Source: Parapristionchus giblindavisi (lineage: Eukaryota > Nematoda > Chromadorea > Rhabditida > Diplogasteridae). Taken from it: a DNA stretch of 64,000 nucleotides. Of this stretch, positions 22,761 through 36,423 are shown piece after piece. The stretch's first letter is position 1, and each line of letters opens with the position of its first letter. The stretch lies in assembly GCA_943737045.1 (NCBI GenBank), contig CALSFV010000474.1:1-64000 (forward strand), given 5' to 3'. The notes below the pieces were generated by a model, which ran no database searches, had not been told where the DNA came from, and saw only the letters and a program-made list of their open reading frames with translations. A program made the position numbers and the translations under genes.

Positions 22761-25700
22761 TCAGATTATAGGAGATTCAATGGCAAATGTTTCATTTCTA
22801 CCTCCAATTGGTTGTCCTTTTACCTTCAATCAATCAATAATCTATTGAGTAATCGATATTATAATGACTTACTTGTTTCTCTTGTGTAACCTTTGTAACG
22901 TGAAAATAATGACCAGGTTCAGTACCAGAAGGTCGGACTACCTACAATTTTATAAATCATATTAATCTCTCCTTACTCTCCTGAAACATAAAGGCGCTGT
23001 TTCTGTTTTCAAAACCGGAAGGGTCAAAAGTGTATTCGAAAAATAAAATAAAAATAAAAAATCCGAAAAAAATGCGAAAAAAATAGTTGTCCATCCTTGA
23101 CCGTTCTACTCGTTCTCGTTCTCCTTACCAAATCTGCTGTACTCCTTGCTTCTCCCGCAATATTCTCAGCTAAACAAGTAAATTGACCAGAATCAGCCAT
23201 CTCAACTTGAAGAATTATCATTGAATGAATTCCATTTCCTTCCTTAAATTGTATTCATCTAATAATTGAAATATATCAATATGATTTGAATATACATCAA
23301 TGAGTTGAACTTCTTGACAATTGGGAACAACAATTCCATCTCTCAACCAAGTCACTTTAGGTAGAGGATCACCACTCAAATGTACTGTCCATTTAAGTGT
23401 TTCTCCTTCTGCTACTTCTTCTGATATTAATCGACGAATGAAATCTGGAGCAACTGTTCGAGCTGAATGAATACAATCAATAAAGGATTCATAAGGTATT
23501 AGATTACAAATTATTGATAAGGATATAAATATGAATAAGATATTATGAAATTAATCTTACGTCTAACAACAAGTTGAGCAGTACTTGTGGCTACTCCCCA
23601 TTCATTTGATGCTGTACACTTATATTTACCTATAATTATTGATTTGATAAGACTAATCAATAGATCATAATCATACCAGAATCAGCAATTGTTGTATTAT
23701 TGAAGGTTAATGATACTCTTCCACCAATATTAGAGAATGTAAGAGATGGATGAGAATTACGAGTTATTACAACTCCATCTTTACTCCATTCCATCTCTGG
23801 TGCTGGCCATCCTAAACTAATCTTTGATCTTTGATCTTTGATCTTTTATAACCTGTGACAACTCCTTCAAACTTGGCACTACTTCCATCTGCAGTAACAG
23901 TAGAAAGTAGAGTTTGAGAGAAATGGGGAGGATTTCCAACTCTTTCCTTCTCTTCTATATCATATCCTTCTAGATATTCGGTTGATCTTAAAATAAATCA
24001 ATCAATAATGAGATCAATAAATGATTACAGTATACCTTTTCTTCTCCAATTGTCCTAATGAAGGTGTATGGTTTACTGTAGATTTCAGTGTAGGAATCCT
24101 ACTTTCGTACAAATGATCGGGCCTTCGTTGTTCATATTCAAACATCGCGAATTCTTCTGATACCTACAAATAAAGATTTGGAAAAAATCAATAAACAAAT
24201 GATTACCGTAATATGTTGTTGTTTCTTCGGTGCAGGACCGAGTGCAGCTGGTCGAATATGAACAATACACAGAGATTCACTGATTCCTCGAACATTCTCT
24301 ACTCGTATCCTGTTTATTGATTTATTCAGATATTATTGATTGATTCCAGATTCAATACCTGTAGTATCCAGCATTTTCAAGTGCAGCCTTCTTTATTCGA
24401 AGAGAGTATGAGTCTCCCGAAGCAGAAATCTAGATTACGGTATTCAGTGATTATACCTAATCGATAATTAATAGTTCATACTTCAGCAAATGTTGAATGA
24501 TGTGTGAGAGGTTTGTCGTTAAAGAACCATTGTACTTTTGGTCGTGGATTTGCTACCAAAAGAATTTCTAAGAAGAGATCTTCACCCTGGAAATTATCGA
24601 TTGATTATCGATTGATTATAATATAATGAAACCTCATTGAATGTATATTCTTTATGAAGATCACGAATAACATCAGGAGCAGTTGAAGTACTCGAAAGAC
24701 CTGAAAGATCAAAGATCAATATGAATAGAAGATGAATTAGTCGTACCAATCTCTTCTTGTTTAATATCTTCTCGTTCTTTTCTAATAATCGATTGAAGAA
24801 CAGGAATATCTGAATTTATATTTATCAAGACAATAAATAATTAAATATAAATAATAAAATATGAAACAAACGAGAGGTAGATGTAGTAGTAAAGGTCGTT
24901 GTTGTCTTCACTTCTTTTTCTTTTCTAGGTAATGATTCTGAAATGATTGCTTTCTACTATATTAAAGGAATACCCCATGCTAATTTTACCCTCCGCATTG
25001 GCAATACTCTCTCGTAGACAAAGAAAGTGAGAGAGTACTGCCAGAGCGGATAGTTTCAAATTAGCTTGGGGTGGGGCTTTAAGTATTCAAATATTCTTAC
25101 CAATTGTTTCTTCATCTTTCTGATTATATTCTTCTGTATCATCAATCATCCTCTTATCAGTTATCATAACTCTACTAGATGGATGAATTGTGGTCTCAAC
25201 ACGACTTTCATCTACAGTAATCTCTTCTTTTATTCCATGGGATGGAATAGGAGGAGGAACTGGAGATTTCTCCAATATCGTTACTTTATCACTACCAGAT
25301 GCTTCTTCTATTGATTTATCCACTCGTGTTAACTAAAATGAATCATACATTATTCATAATCTTAGCTTTATATAATAAAATGTAATATTAACCTTAATAC
25401 TAGGTTGTACATGAATAGTAGCTCCAGTTCTTGCTTCTCCCATTTCATTTTCAGCTACAACCATATATAATCCTGAATCTTCTTCACGAATTGAATCAAT
25501 AATCAATCGAGTCCATCCTTCTTCCTTTGAATCAATCAATAAGATCTATAAATGAAATCAATATCGTACCTCTACAGTAATCTTGACTCTTTCAGTTGAT
25601 TGAATAGGTTTATCATTAATAAACCATTGAATAGAAGGACGAGGAGAACCAGTTACAAGAACCTATATTGTATTCATTTATTATGAATTCAATCAATATA

Positions 25701-28700
25701 ATGAATAATACCTTAAGTACTGCTTTCATCCCTTCTTGATATGTCTCATTTGTTAATGTACATTGCATTGCAGGTGGTCGAGATACTGATGCTCTGAAGA
25801 TGATCTTTGATCTTTGATCTTTGATCTTACAAGTCTGAATACCGTACCTCTCAGGTTTTGGCGGAGTAGGAGGAGGAATCTTTTTAGGTGATACTTTAAC
25901 TTGACAAAAGGATGTTGCCTCTCCATGAATATTCTTAGCTTTGGCCTACATTGATTATTGATTGATTATCGATTGATTTGTAAAGATACCGTATACATTC
26001 CACTATCAGTTGTCTTTGTCGGAGTAAGAGTAAGTGAACAATGATCTCCTTTGAAGTCTAACATAGTTCTTTCATCTTCTTTAATAGTTCTTTCTTCTTT
26101 AAACCAAATAACTTCAGGTTCAGGTTGTGCAATAACAACACAATCAAGGAATAGTTTATCTCCTTCTTCTATTGATTGATTCTTAAATCCACGAATCATT
26201 CGAGGAGCATCTTCTATACGAGACACACCTACAAAGATATCATCTCCTTTGGTTCAACTTTTAGATTGATTAGTTTTTCGATGGGGGGGGGGGTTTCGAT
26301 ATATTGGTTTCAATGATATGGTGAGAAGGATATAAACATACTAGATACAGTTAGTTTAGCAGATGTTTCAACTTCTCCTCCTTCATTCTTAGCTCTCAGT
26401 GAATATATTGCTGAATCCTCAATGAATGTTTCTTCGATTGTTAGAGTCGCCACTCCATTCAAATAGGCTCTCAAACAAATATTATTATTATTATATTGTA
26501 TATTTTAAAACCTACTTTCTATAATCCATGCTTTGTTCAATATCAACTCCATCTTTAAGCCAACTAAAAAAGATCAAAGATCATTGAAGATGAAAGAAGA
26601 ATAGTTCTTACATGATAGTAGCTTCAGGTTTTGAATGAATTTTAGCAACGAATTCGATTCTTTTTCCTTCTTCAACAGAAATATCAACAAGGGGTGCAAT
26701 GATCTTTGGTTTTATTATTTCTTCTTTTACTTCTTCAACCACTAACATTTCTTCTTCTTTTACTAATCGATCTTCTACCTAAATCAATCAATATTTCCTC
26801 ATTAATCAATCGATAGATGCATATTACAGTACCAATTTGAGTTTCGCAGCGATTTCTTTCTGCTTCATGATGATATTCTGTACTCGTTTTGATGTTTCCT
26901 CATCTGAATCAATCAATATAATCTTCTCAATCTACAGTATGATTCATACCATCGATTAGTGTAACGCTTCGTTCAATCTTATCATTCTCTTGAATCATTT
27001 TCCTTTTCATATCATTAACAATCATAGTTATTTCTTCTTTCTTCTTATCTTCTTTCTTTTCATTCCATAATCTAATAATCTCAATGGTTTCATTCTGCCA
27101 CATTTCAATTTCTTCAAGAATCTTTATCAATTCTTCTTTCTTATCCTAATATATTATATGATTAATATGATGATATAATGAATGAATGAAACCTTTTTCT
27201 TCTCTTCAATTATATGATCTTCCTTGATCTTCTTACTCATTTCATTCAATTTTTCATTCATTCTAATCTGTTTCTTCTCTGTTTCATCAATACGAGTTAT
27301 CCATTCTTTCTCTGAATACATACATTATATATTCATATACATTCGATTCCTTCTTACCATCAATTATTTTCTTCACAGTATCAATTCTATCCATTTGAAC
27401 CTTTGAATCTTGTCTAATAGCTTCAATACTCTTTTCCATCTCCTATAATCAATCAATAATCATTGATTAATCAATCAATAAACTAACAATTCTCTCATCA
27501 TAACTCTTTTCAATTCTTTTATCTTCCCATAATCTAATAATACTGAAGATCTCTTCTTGCCATTGTTGAATCTCTTCTATTATTCTTTTAGCAGTTTGTA
27601 TTTCATACTGTAATTGTATTGATTCATAAACAATCAATATATTGATTGAGATAACCTTCTTTTTATCTTCAATAACTTTCATTTTCTCTTCTTCTTCATT
27701 CAAAGTTCTTTTTACTTTATTGATTCGTTCATCGATTTCTCTTTGATTGATAACAGTTTCAAGTATACGATTATTTGTTTCTTCATCTAAATCACTCATT
27801 TGTTATCATATTCTATTTATTCATCTATTATACCTTTGATCTGACTTTTAATCTTTTCAATCTTTTCATTTTGTACATGAAGGTCTTCTTTGATATCATG
27901 ACATTTAGTTATTATTTCCTATAAAATTGAATGAATAAATGAACTTTTCCAATATTACAAACCTCTCTTTGTTTAGATGTTCGTTCTTCAGGAACTTTCT
28001 CCCATAATCGAATAATCTCAACAGTTTCATCTTGCCACATTTGAACTTCATCTATCGTACGAGATACTTCATTCTTCTCTATTGTCTAAACAGAAAAAAA
28101 ATATAATAGTAATCAAACAATCAATATCAAAATTCATCTCTCTAAAAAATTTTTTTTACCTTCTTTTGATCTTGAATAATTCTAATTTTTTCTTCTTCAT
28201 CGCTAAGATTCTTTTGAACTCTATTGAGTCTATCATCAATTTCTTGTTGATTACGAATAGTTTGAAGTACTCGAGAACTTGTTTCCTCATCTGAAATTAA
28301 GTTGAAATTTGAAAATTCAACAAAAAAACATAAAGTATCGTGTAAAACAGAAATAGTAAAATATTAAATATAAAGTAAGGTAAAATTTAACAGTAAATAT
28401 TTATTGTACCATCGTTTTTTCTGACCTTTGATTTGACTCTTCACTCTTTCAATCTTTTCATTTTGAATTCGAAGATCTTTCTTTAGATCAAGAGATTTGT
28501 TGAAGATTTCCTGAATGATTTCAAAATATGCATTAATATAATAATTTAGAAATATCATTTAGTAACAATTATAATTAAATTGACCTCTCTCTGTTTAGAT
28601 GTTCGTTCTTCTGGAACTTTCTCCCATAATCGAATAACCTCAACAGTTTCATCTTGCCACATTTGAACTTCATCTATTGTACGAGATACTTCTTCCTTCT

Positions 28701-31700
28701 CTTCTATCTATAATAATATATATTTATCGCATCTTGGAGAAAAGAGACTATATTCAATATTTAATTATTCAAAGGAATAGTGTTAATCTTCGCTGACGAA
28801 ATTTAATAAACAATAAATATTAAATGTAGAATGATATATGAACTAGTAGAAAATTATATAGATAATTCTCTGAGTATTTTAAACTCTACATCTAGATAAT
28901 TTTAATATTATCCTAGTTTGTAATTCAAATATAATCATAACTCTTATGTTTATACCTTCTTCTTCTCTTGAATAATTCTAAACCTCTCTTCTTCATCACT
29001 AACATCTTTTTGTATTCTATTGATTTTATCATCGATTTGTCTTTGATTCACAATTGTTTGAAGAACTCGAGAACTTTCTTCATCATCTGCATTTTTTAGT
29101 AATGACAATTAAAAGTAAATAATTAGTACCTTGCACAAGAGACTTGATTTTCTCGATCTTTTCATTTTGCACTCGAAGATTTTGTTTGAGATCAATGGAC
29201 TTATTGAAGATTTCCTATATATCGTCAATGTATTAAATAAAATTCATTGTATTCTATTAACCTCTCTATGTTTTGAAGTTCGTTCTTCTTTTGGAGTTTC
29301 CCATAATCGAATAATCTCAACAGTTTCCACTTGCCATTTTTGAATTTCTTCAATTGTTCGAGCAACTTCTTTCTTTTGTTCGGTCTATAAATGAAATCAA
29401 TAGATATTGTAGTACAACTATTTTTTTAAATGGGTTTTTTAAATGAAATAAATAAATTGGATGACAGAACATTCTGAATTTTGAAAATAGCAAAACAGCG
29501 TATTTTTCTAGGCAGATCAATTATTATATTAGTAAACTTTTCTTTCCAAAACAAAATAAGTTCCACAATATCCAGTTGCAGATTTTCATACTCACAAACA
29601 CTAACCTTCTTTCGATCTTCCATAATTCTAATCTCTTCTTCTTCATCATTCATAATCTTTTGTACTCTATCTATTCTATCATCGATTTGTCGTTGATTAA
29701 TAATAGTTTGAAGAACTCGAGAATTTGTTTCTTCGTCTGAAATTTATTTATTTATTCATCTATTTCTGCACATTCAAAGCATTAACGAAAACGTTTTTAA
29801 GGTAAATGATTAATCTAACCTTTGGCTTCACTTTTGATTCTTTCATTTTTTTCATTTTGAATTCGAAGATCTTTCTTGAGATCAATACATTTGTTAAAGA
29901 TTTCCTGAATTTGAGAAGATAAATATGAATAGAATAATAAAATTGTGTAATAATTGTAATTATACTACTTCTCTTTGTTTTGAAGTTCGTTCTTCTTTAG
30001 GAGTTTCCCATAATCGAATAATCTCAATAGTATCCACTTGCCATTTTTGAATTTCTTCAATTGTTCGAGCAATTTCTTTCTCTTGTTCGGTCTATAAATG
30101 AAATCAATATTGTTGTACAATCTAAATAAATCGATAAAAAGAAATATAATATTTACCTTCTTCTCTTGAATGATTCTAACTTCTTTTTCTTCATCACTAA
30201 TATCTTTTTGTATTCTATTGATTCTATCATCGATTTGTCTTTGATTCAGAACAGTTTGAAGGACTCGAGAACTTGTTTCTTCATCTCAAATGTTCTTGCG
30301 GATAAAACATACAAAATAAAACAATGAATATTCGTTATACCTTTAACCAAATTCTTGATTCTCTCAATCTTTTCATTTTGGACTCGAAGATCTTTCTTGA
30401 GTTCATTACATTTATTGAATATCTCCTATAACAATCACAATGATTATTTCATTCTAATGAGTATTTCATTGAACCTCTCTTTGTTTTGATGTCCTTTCTT
30501 CTATATAATTCTCCCATAATTGAATGATTTCAACTGTATTCACTTGCCATTTTTGAATCTCTTCAATTGTTCGATATACTTCATTCTTTTCTGATTCCTA
30601 AATAATAGTCTTTCGATGGGTATAATAGGATAATACTAACAAGTGCTTTGGTCTTCTGTAATATCATCTCCTTTTCAATTTCAATATCAGATTTAACCTT
30701 TAATCAATCAATCATTATCATCTATCCATTCATTCATTCTATCATTTACCTTTCTCATTTTCTCTTCAATCTCCATCTGTTTTTGTATAGTTCTATTCAT
30801 TTTCTCAATAGTTACTTCATCTAAATGATCTATTCACATTATTTATCTAATATATATTATCAATACCTTCAATAGTCTTTTTCATTCTATCAATCTTCTC
30901 ATTATCTTGTCGAATCTTTCTTTCAATTTCTTCTACTTTATTCATAATTTCCTAAAGATCATTTCATGATATCGATTGTGATATATAATCTTACCTCCTT
31001 ATCATGAATACTTCTTCTAGTTGATCCTTCTTCCCATAATCTTATTATCTCAACTACTTCTTCTTGCCACATTTGAACTTCTTCCAATACACGAGACACT
31101 TGTACAGATGATGACTGAAAGATGAAAGATGAAAGATGAAAGATCAAATTGTATGACTAACCTTTTTTTCTTGCCATAATTGCCATTTATTAGCCATAGT
31201 AGTGAATCTTCTTTCATGCCTCATTAGTATCTCTCTAACTGTTTCTGATGCTTCTTTAGTCTTCATAGAACTATCAACATGTTCATGAGATATTGATGAA
31301 GATATGAATCGTTCTCCTAAATTGATCTTTGATCTTTGATCTTTAATGAATGAATACCTTGTTGTCTTTCTTGTCCAAGAGTTTCTTCAATCATTTGGAA
31401 TACTTTCTCCATTTGTTGTATTCCTCTATCAGAATGTTCAGCCTAAGAGAATAAATGAAGAGAAAGAAGATAAAAGAGTATTCCTCTATCAGAATGTTCA
31501 GTCTAAGAGAATAAATGAAGAGAAAGAAGATAAAAGAGTATTCCTCTATCAGAATGTTCAGTCTAAGAGAATAAATGAAGAGAAAGAAGATAAAAGAGTA
31601 TTCCTCTATCAGAATGTTCAGCCTAAGAGAATAAATGAAGAGAAAGAAGATAAAAGAGTATTCCTCTATCAGAATGTTCAGTCTAAGAGAATAAATGAAG

Positions 31701-34700
31701 AGAAAGAAGATAAAAGAGTATTCCTCTATCAGAATGTTCAGTCTAAGAGAATAAATGAAGAGAAAGAAGATAAAAGAGTATTCCTCTATCAGAATGTTTA
31801 GTCTAAGAGAATAAATGAAGAGAAAGAAGATAAAAGAGATTCCATTCAACGATCTTTACAACAAACACATTAAATATATTCATTCATATGAATCCATTTC
31901 ATTATACCTTTTGATCGATTAGATTCTCCAATGAATCAAATGATGATTCCAATTCTCGACCGAACTCTTGAACCTATAATCAATCAATAAATAACTCATT
32001 CTAACAATCAATAATCGATACTTGTTGGAAAGTCTTCGCAAGATTGAGTCTTCGTTCTAGATTCTTCTTAAGGTTGTTATATCTGAAAGTATAATCTACA
32101 GTAATTCTCCAATTAATCAATACTCTACAGTAATCCTCCAATTAATCAATAGTCTACAGTAATCCTCCAATTAATCAACACTCTACAGTACTCCTCCAAT
32201 TAATCAATACTCTACAGTAATCCACCAACTAATGAATACTCTACAGTAATCCTCCAACTAATCAATACTCTACAGTAATCCTCCAACTAATCAATACTCT
32301 ACAGTAATCCTCCAACTAATCAATACTCTACAGTAATCCTCCAACTAATCAATACACTACAGTAATCCTCCAACTAATCAATACTCTACAGTAATCCTCC
32401 AACCAATCAATACTCTACAGTAATCCTCCAACCAATCAATACTCTACAGTATTCCTCAACTAATCAATACTGTACCTTTGTTGGAAATCAATACATGATC
32501 TTTGTTCTTCTTCACTCAATCTAGATGATTCTTTCAATGCGAATTGAATAGCTTCATCACGTTCCTGAAATATAATCAATCAATCAATAAAATCAACCAA
32601 TAAACGTACCACAACAGTATTTCCAAATTGAGTATGTCTTTGAATGAATGATTGAGTAGATGGCATATTTCCTCCAAGATCTCCATTCTTCTCCATCCAT
32701 AATTCACCTTCTCTCACTAACCATTCTTTACCCTTTCGAAGATTCTCTCGAGCCTGTTAATCAATTATTTAATTTTTTTAAATTATCAATCAATATTTCA
32801 ATTTAATCACTAACTTACCAATTGTCTTTCACTATCAAATTTATCAATTGCTAATTTTTCTAATTCCTCAAACTTCGATAATATTTCATTTTTCTTCAAA
32901 GTAATCATTCGTCTCTCATCGTGAGTTAATCTTTCTTTCTCTTAATCAATATTGATTGATTATTGATTTAATGAATGAATATGATCTACCAAGAATACTA
33001 TCAGCTTCTTCCTTGATACTATTAGTCTTTCTTCTAGCAAGAGGGACTAATTCATTAGCCATTGATTCATTTCCAGTCAACATATCTCTCTCCATTCCAA
33101 TTAATTGTTCATATGTCTGAAAAAAATAATATGAAATACGAAATATAGATAGAATTATTATGAATAAATATTTGTTCGTGTTGTTTGCCTTCAAAAACTC
33201 AAAGAATCTATCCATAAGAATAAAGAATACGAAAAATGAAGATAACAAAAGAGGTGTTTTCCCTTCTTTTCATGATAGTCTAACAATCTTGAAAAATCTA
33301 CCGGAATAATAGAAAAATAATGAATTTGACTGAGATTGGAGTAATATGTGAGATAATAAGAATAAACTGACATTACTGGCAGACACGAAGAAGTTACGTA
33401 TTCTCGATCCCTTATTCAATGCTGCCCTATAAAGAGTAAGATTCAAGATCAAAGATCAAAGAACAAAGATCAATTCTAATTCATACTTGACTAAAGCTAA
33501 TAATTCTTCGACTCCTCCAGCTAATTCACCAGCTCGTTCTAATTTTCTATCATCACTTGTACTAGATATGATACCAATCAATCGACTTCGTTGTTCCTTT
33601 AATTATTGATTGATTGATTGATTTATTGATTGATTATATCGATTGATTGATTAAATGATCTACCTCAGATTCAGCTTGAATAGTTCGTAATCCTTCCTCA
33701 GTACTTGCTTTCAATCTCTTTCCAGCATGATTCAACCATATTCCAATCTAATCAATAATATATTGATTATATTGATTATATCTAATAGATACCTCATCTA
33801 ATTCTCTATCAATATCGTCTCCATCTTTCTTCATCTCTAGATTATTAACTTCGAATCTCGTCTGCTTTTCATCAATCCATGAATCTTCTACAGTAGTCCA
33901 TTCTTCAGCCATTCTAAATGAATCAATTCAATCAATATTCTCATCAATATGAATACTTTAACATAGCTCCTTCAACAATCAACATGGATTCATATATTTC
34001 TTCTTCTCTTCTTTCATTATCACTCAATTCTCCAAGTATTCTCAATTGTCCCATTATAGAAGCACCCAATTCCATTGCTGATGCTGTTATCTCTACTATC
34101 TCTGATAATGAATATCATCAATATCATACATATATTTCAGTTCATCTATATCAACAGATTGATAAGCCATTGTGAAAAGGAGACTAATATATGAATAATC
34201 ATTATAAAACATATGCAGTGTTTTGTGTTCGGTGTTCAAGAAATTTTTAAAAAAATGTAAATGAATTTGTAAATAAAATGAAAATGGTATCTAACCATTG
34301 ACTGAGACACCAATTTGTCTGGCTAATCCATCGGGAGATTGAGATGATGATAGAGCAGATATTGCACCAATACAAACACGAACTATCTATTCATTCATTC
34401 ATTCAATCATATGAATAGATAGATATACTAACCTCTTGATGATGTGATAGAAGTGAATAGAATGTATTCATATCTCTTAATAGATTAGATCTTAGATGAA
34501 GACGTCGAAGAAGTTCTCTCCATGTACAATCTAATGATGAAGCCATTGCTGCATATACCTTAATCATTACTCTGTACACTTTTTAATATTTAATTATTTT
34601 ATTAGTTTTAAATATATATTTGTCTATTATCTATTATATAATCGACTGACAGGTGCTTCCATTTCGTCTTTTTCCTGTGGAAGGGCGGCAGTTCGAGCAA

Positions 34701-36031
34701 GAAGAGCTTCACATTCTTCTTCTTTCGCCTAATATATTAAAGAATACAAAATATTGTGATTGATATTTGAATATATCACAGATGAAAGAAAGAAAGAAAA
34801 TAAATGAATGAACGATTCTGAATGAATTATGCACAGAATTCTGTCTATTTTGAAATGCAGAACGACCGCTCAACATAAATACTATCTCAGAATTAATGCT
34901 TATCTGGCTTTCAAAATACTGTCTATGAATTATTTCATCAAAAACGAATAGATATATGAATAAGTAAAGGTTAAATGAGGATAGACATTGATTATGAATA
35001 ACTTACAGCTAGTTTATTCAGAATATTTTGATGAATATTAATCAATCGATTAGTTTCATCTTGATTCTTTCCTATAGATAATATATGAGGTCTCATATCA
35101 TCAATACGAAGTCGAGCATAATTATCACTCTACAATATTATATTGATATATTATCTTATATTTCAAGTATAGATAGAATATATGAATAATTCCATCTAAT
35201 TGTAAAGTAGAGACAATCTATTCTATTTCTATATACTCATCTATTCATATTATTCTATTAAATGATCTGTTCATTTGAATTGAATCCACATCATGTTGCA
35301 TGGTTTACACTCTCTCATGGAGTGGATATCAAGAAATCCAGGATGTAGAGGTAGAGAGACTAGAGGGAGAGGGAGAGAGAGAGGTAGAGGGACTAGAGGG
35401 AGAGGGAGAGAGAGAGGTAGAGGGACTAGAGGGAGAGGGAGAGAGAGAGGTAGAGGGACTAGAGGGAGAGGGAGAGAGGTAGAGGTAGAGAGCCTAGAGG
35501 GAGAGATAGAGAGGTAGAGGTAGAGAGCCTAGAGGGAGAGGGAGAGAGGTAGAGGTGGAGAGCCTAGAGGGAGAGGGAGAGAGGTAGAGGTAGAGAGCCT
35601 AGAGGGAGAGGGAGAGAGGTAGAGGGAGAGGTAGAGGGCCTAGAGGAAGAGAGAGAGGTATTGGTAGAGAGCCTAGAGGGAGAGGGAGAGAGGTAGAGGG
35701 AGAGGTAGAGGGCCTAGAAGGAGAGGGAGAGAGTGATAGCATACAACCATATGGAAGAAATTGAATCTGAGTGCGAATATAATGTTGATGAGATGTATAA
35801 GATACATTGAATAGATAGAATGAATATGAATGAGATATGATAGGATGGACAATGATATGGGATGATCAGATCATATTCAACTCAATCTGGAATAAAATAG
35901 ACCTGAATAAGTCCAACAGATAAGAATGCTTCATCTCCTGCTTTTACTATGATTGTAGATATAGTAGTTGTTGGTTTATTGATTGGTCCATGTTTAGTCG
36001 ATACTAATGGAGGAGGCGATCGTGTTGCCAT
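22761..36031 (-). CDS. Giant CCDC141-like / titin-like protein: spectrin-like N-terminus, tandem coiled-coil modules, six Ig domains
   Basis: Spans 13.3 kb from ATG 36031-36029 to TGA 22761-22763 (C-terminus ETFAIESPII). The first exons read TTTISTIIVKAGDEAFLSVG, then RPHILSIGKNQDETNRLI and YAAMASSLDCTWRELLRRL, which align with the N-terminus of human CCDC141 (my reading; C. elegans zig-12 may be the orthologue). Spectrin-like helices continue to about 31000. From about 31100 to 26900, seven related coiled-coil modules each hold motifs like VQMWQDETVEIIRLW and RVQNEKIERIKS. Six I-set Ig domains follow, at about 26640-26340, 26225-25935, 25790-25360, 24680-24290, 23940-23560 and 23460-23120, each with the W and D-x-G-x-Y core residues (for example DSGQFTCLAENIAGEA, DSGKYKCTASNEWG). 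The protein is most likely a cytoskeletal or sarcomeric scaffold. Introns carry several minisatellites and one hairpin element. Not every exon border was verified. Confidence 0.85.
24963..25082. mobile_element. Short hairpin element (about 120 bp) in an intron
   Basis: Imperfect inverted repeat: the left arm TTAAAGGAATACCCCATGCT pairs with the right arm ending CTTGGGGTGGGGCTTTAA, and further in TGGCAATACTCTCT pairs with AGAGAGTACTGCCA. Locally GC-rich. Lies in an intron of the giant Ig/coiled-coil gene. Confidence 0.65.
26960..31110 (-). repeat. About seven tandem copies of a three-exon coiled-coil module
   Basis: Within the giant gene, a module of roughly 110-120 residues recurs. It consists of a helix starting EIFNKC..LKKDLRVQNEKIE, then DEETSSRVLQTI..QRQIDDRI, then a W-rich block (WQVETVEIIRLWE) followed by EERTSKQRE. 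Copies begin (minus-strand order) near 30950, 30425, 29905, 29212, 28512, 27918 and 27440. The four central copies are most alike in protein and in splice positions, which indicates recent exon-set duplication. The outer copies have diverged. Confidence 0.8.
31419..31839 (-). repeat. 60-bp minisatellite carrying a 3' splice site and exon start, about 7 copies
   Basis: Each unit contains, on the minus (sense) strand, a pyrimidine-rich tract ending TTCTCTTAG followed by the exon start (G/A)CTGAACATTCTGATAGAGG. Only the copy at about 31441 continues into the coding exon AEHSDRGIQQMEKV. The six upstream copies run into an in-frame TAG, which is the AG of the next acceptor. Units are 60 bp with only a few substitutions (GCC/GTC at the junction). 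Confidence 0.9.
32095..32475. repeat. 29-bp minisatellite, about 13 copies
   Basis: Unit CTACAGTAATCCTCCAACTA plus ATCAATACT, in an intron of the giant gene. Copies differ by single bases. The octamer CTACAGTA (and its complement) is also scattered through other introns in the window. Confidence 0.9.
35345..35740. repeat. Purine-rich minisatellite in the first intron of the giant gene
   Basis: Imperfect units of 26-46 bp built from GAGAGGGAGAGG, GTAGAG and CTAGAGG blocks, with about 11 CTAGAGG motifs. On the sense (minus) strand each reads as polypyrimidine plus CTAG, resembling a 3' splice site. Confidence 0.85.
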
Positions 36032-36423
36032 TACTGTATTACACAATATTCATAAACAAATCAATCAATAAAAAAATCAATCAATAAATGTAAACAATGA
36101 ATAAATCGATATTATTAGCGTGACAAGTGTAAAAAGTGAAGATAGAAGTGGTCAGTAGAAGGATATCGCACTATAGACGAGATGGAGGCCTTCTTACACT
36201 ATCTCTCCCTCTCCTTCTGCCTTCTCTCCCTCTCCTTCTGACATTCTCTCTCCGCCCCCTCACTAGACGAGGTTGATGTTATTGATTGATATATCAGTAT
36301 AACAACATAACAATTACTCGAGTAAGTATCATATTGTGTCTTGCATCAACATTATTACTAGGATAGACAAATCTTTATCATGCTCTAAGGCTGTTACAAT
36401 TAAGGTAGTTACTATACTCCTTC

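Noticed and set aside
31346..31849. ORFs of about 150 codons on both strands
   Set aside because: Produced by the 60-bp minisatellite at an exon-intron junction; the real coding frame uses only the edge of the array.
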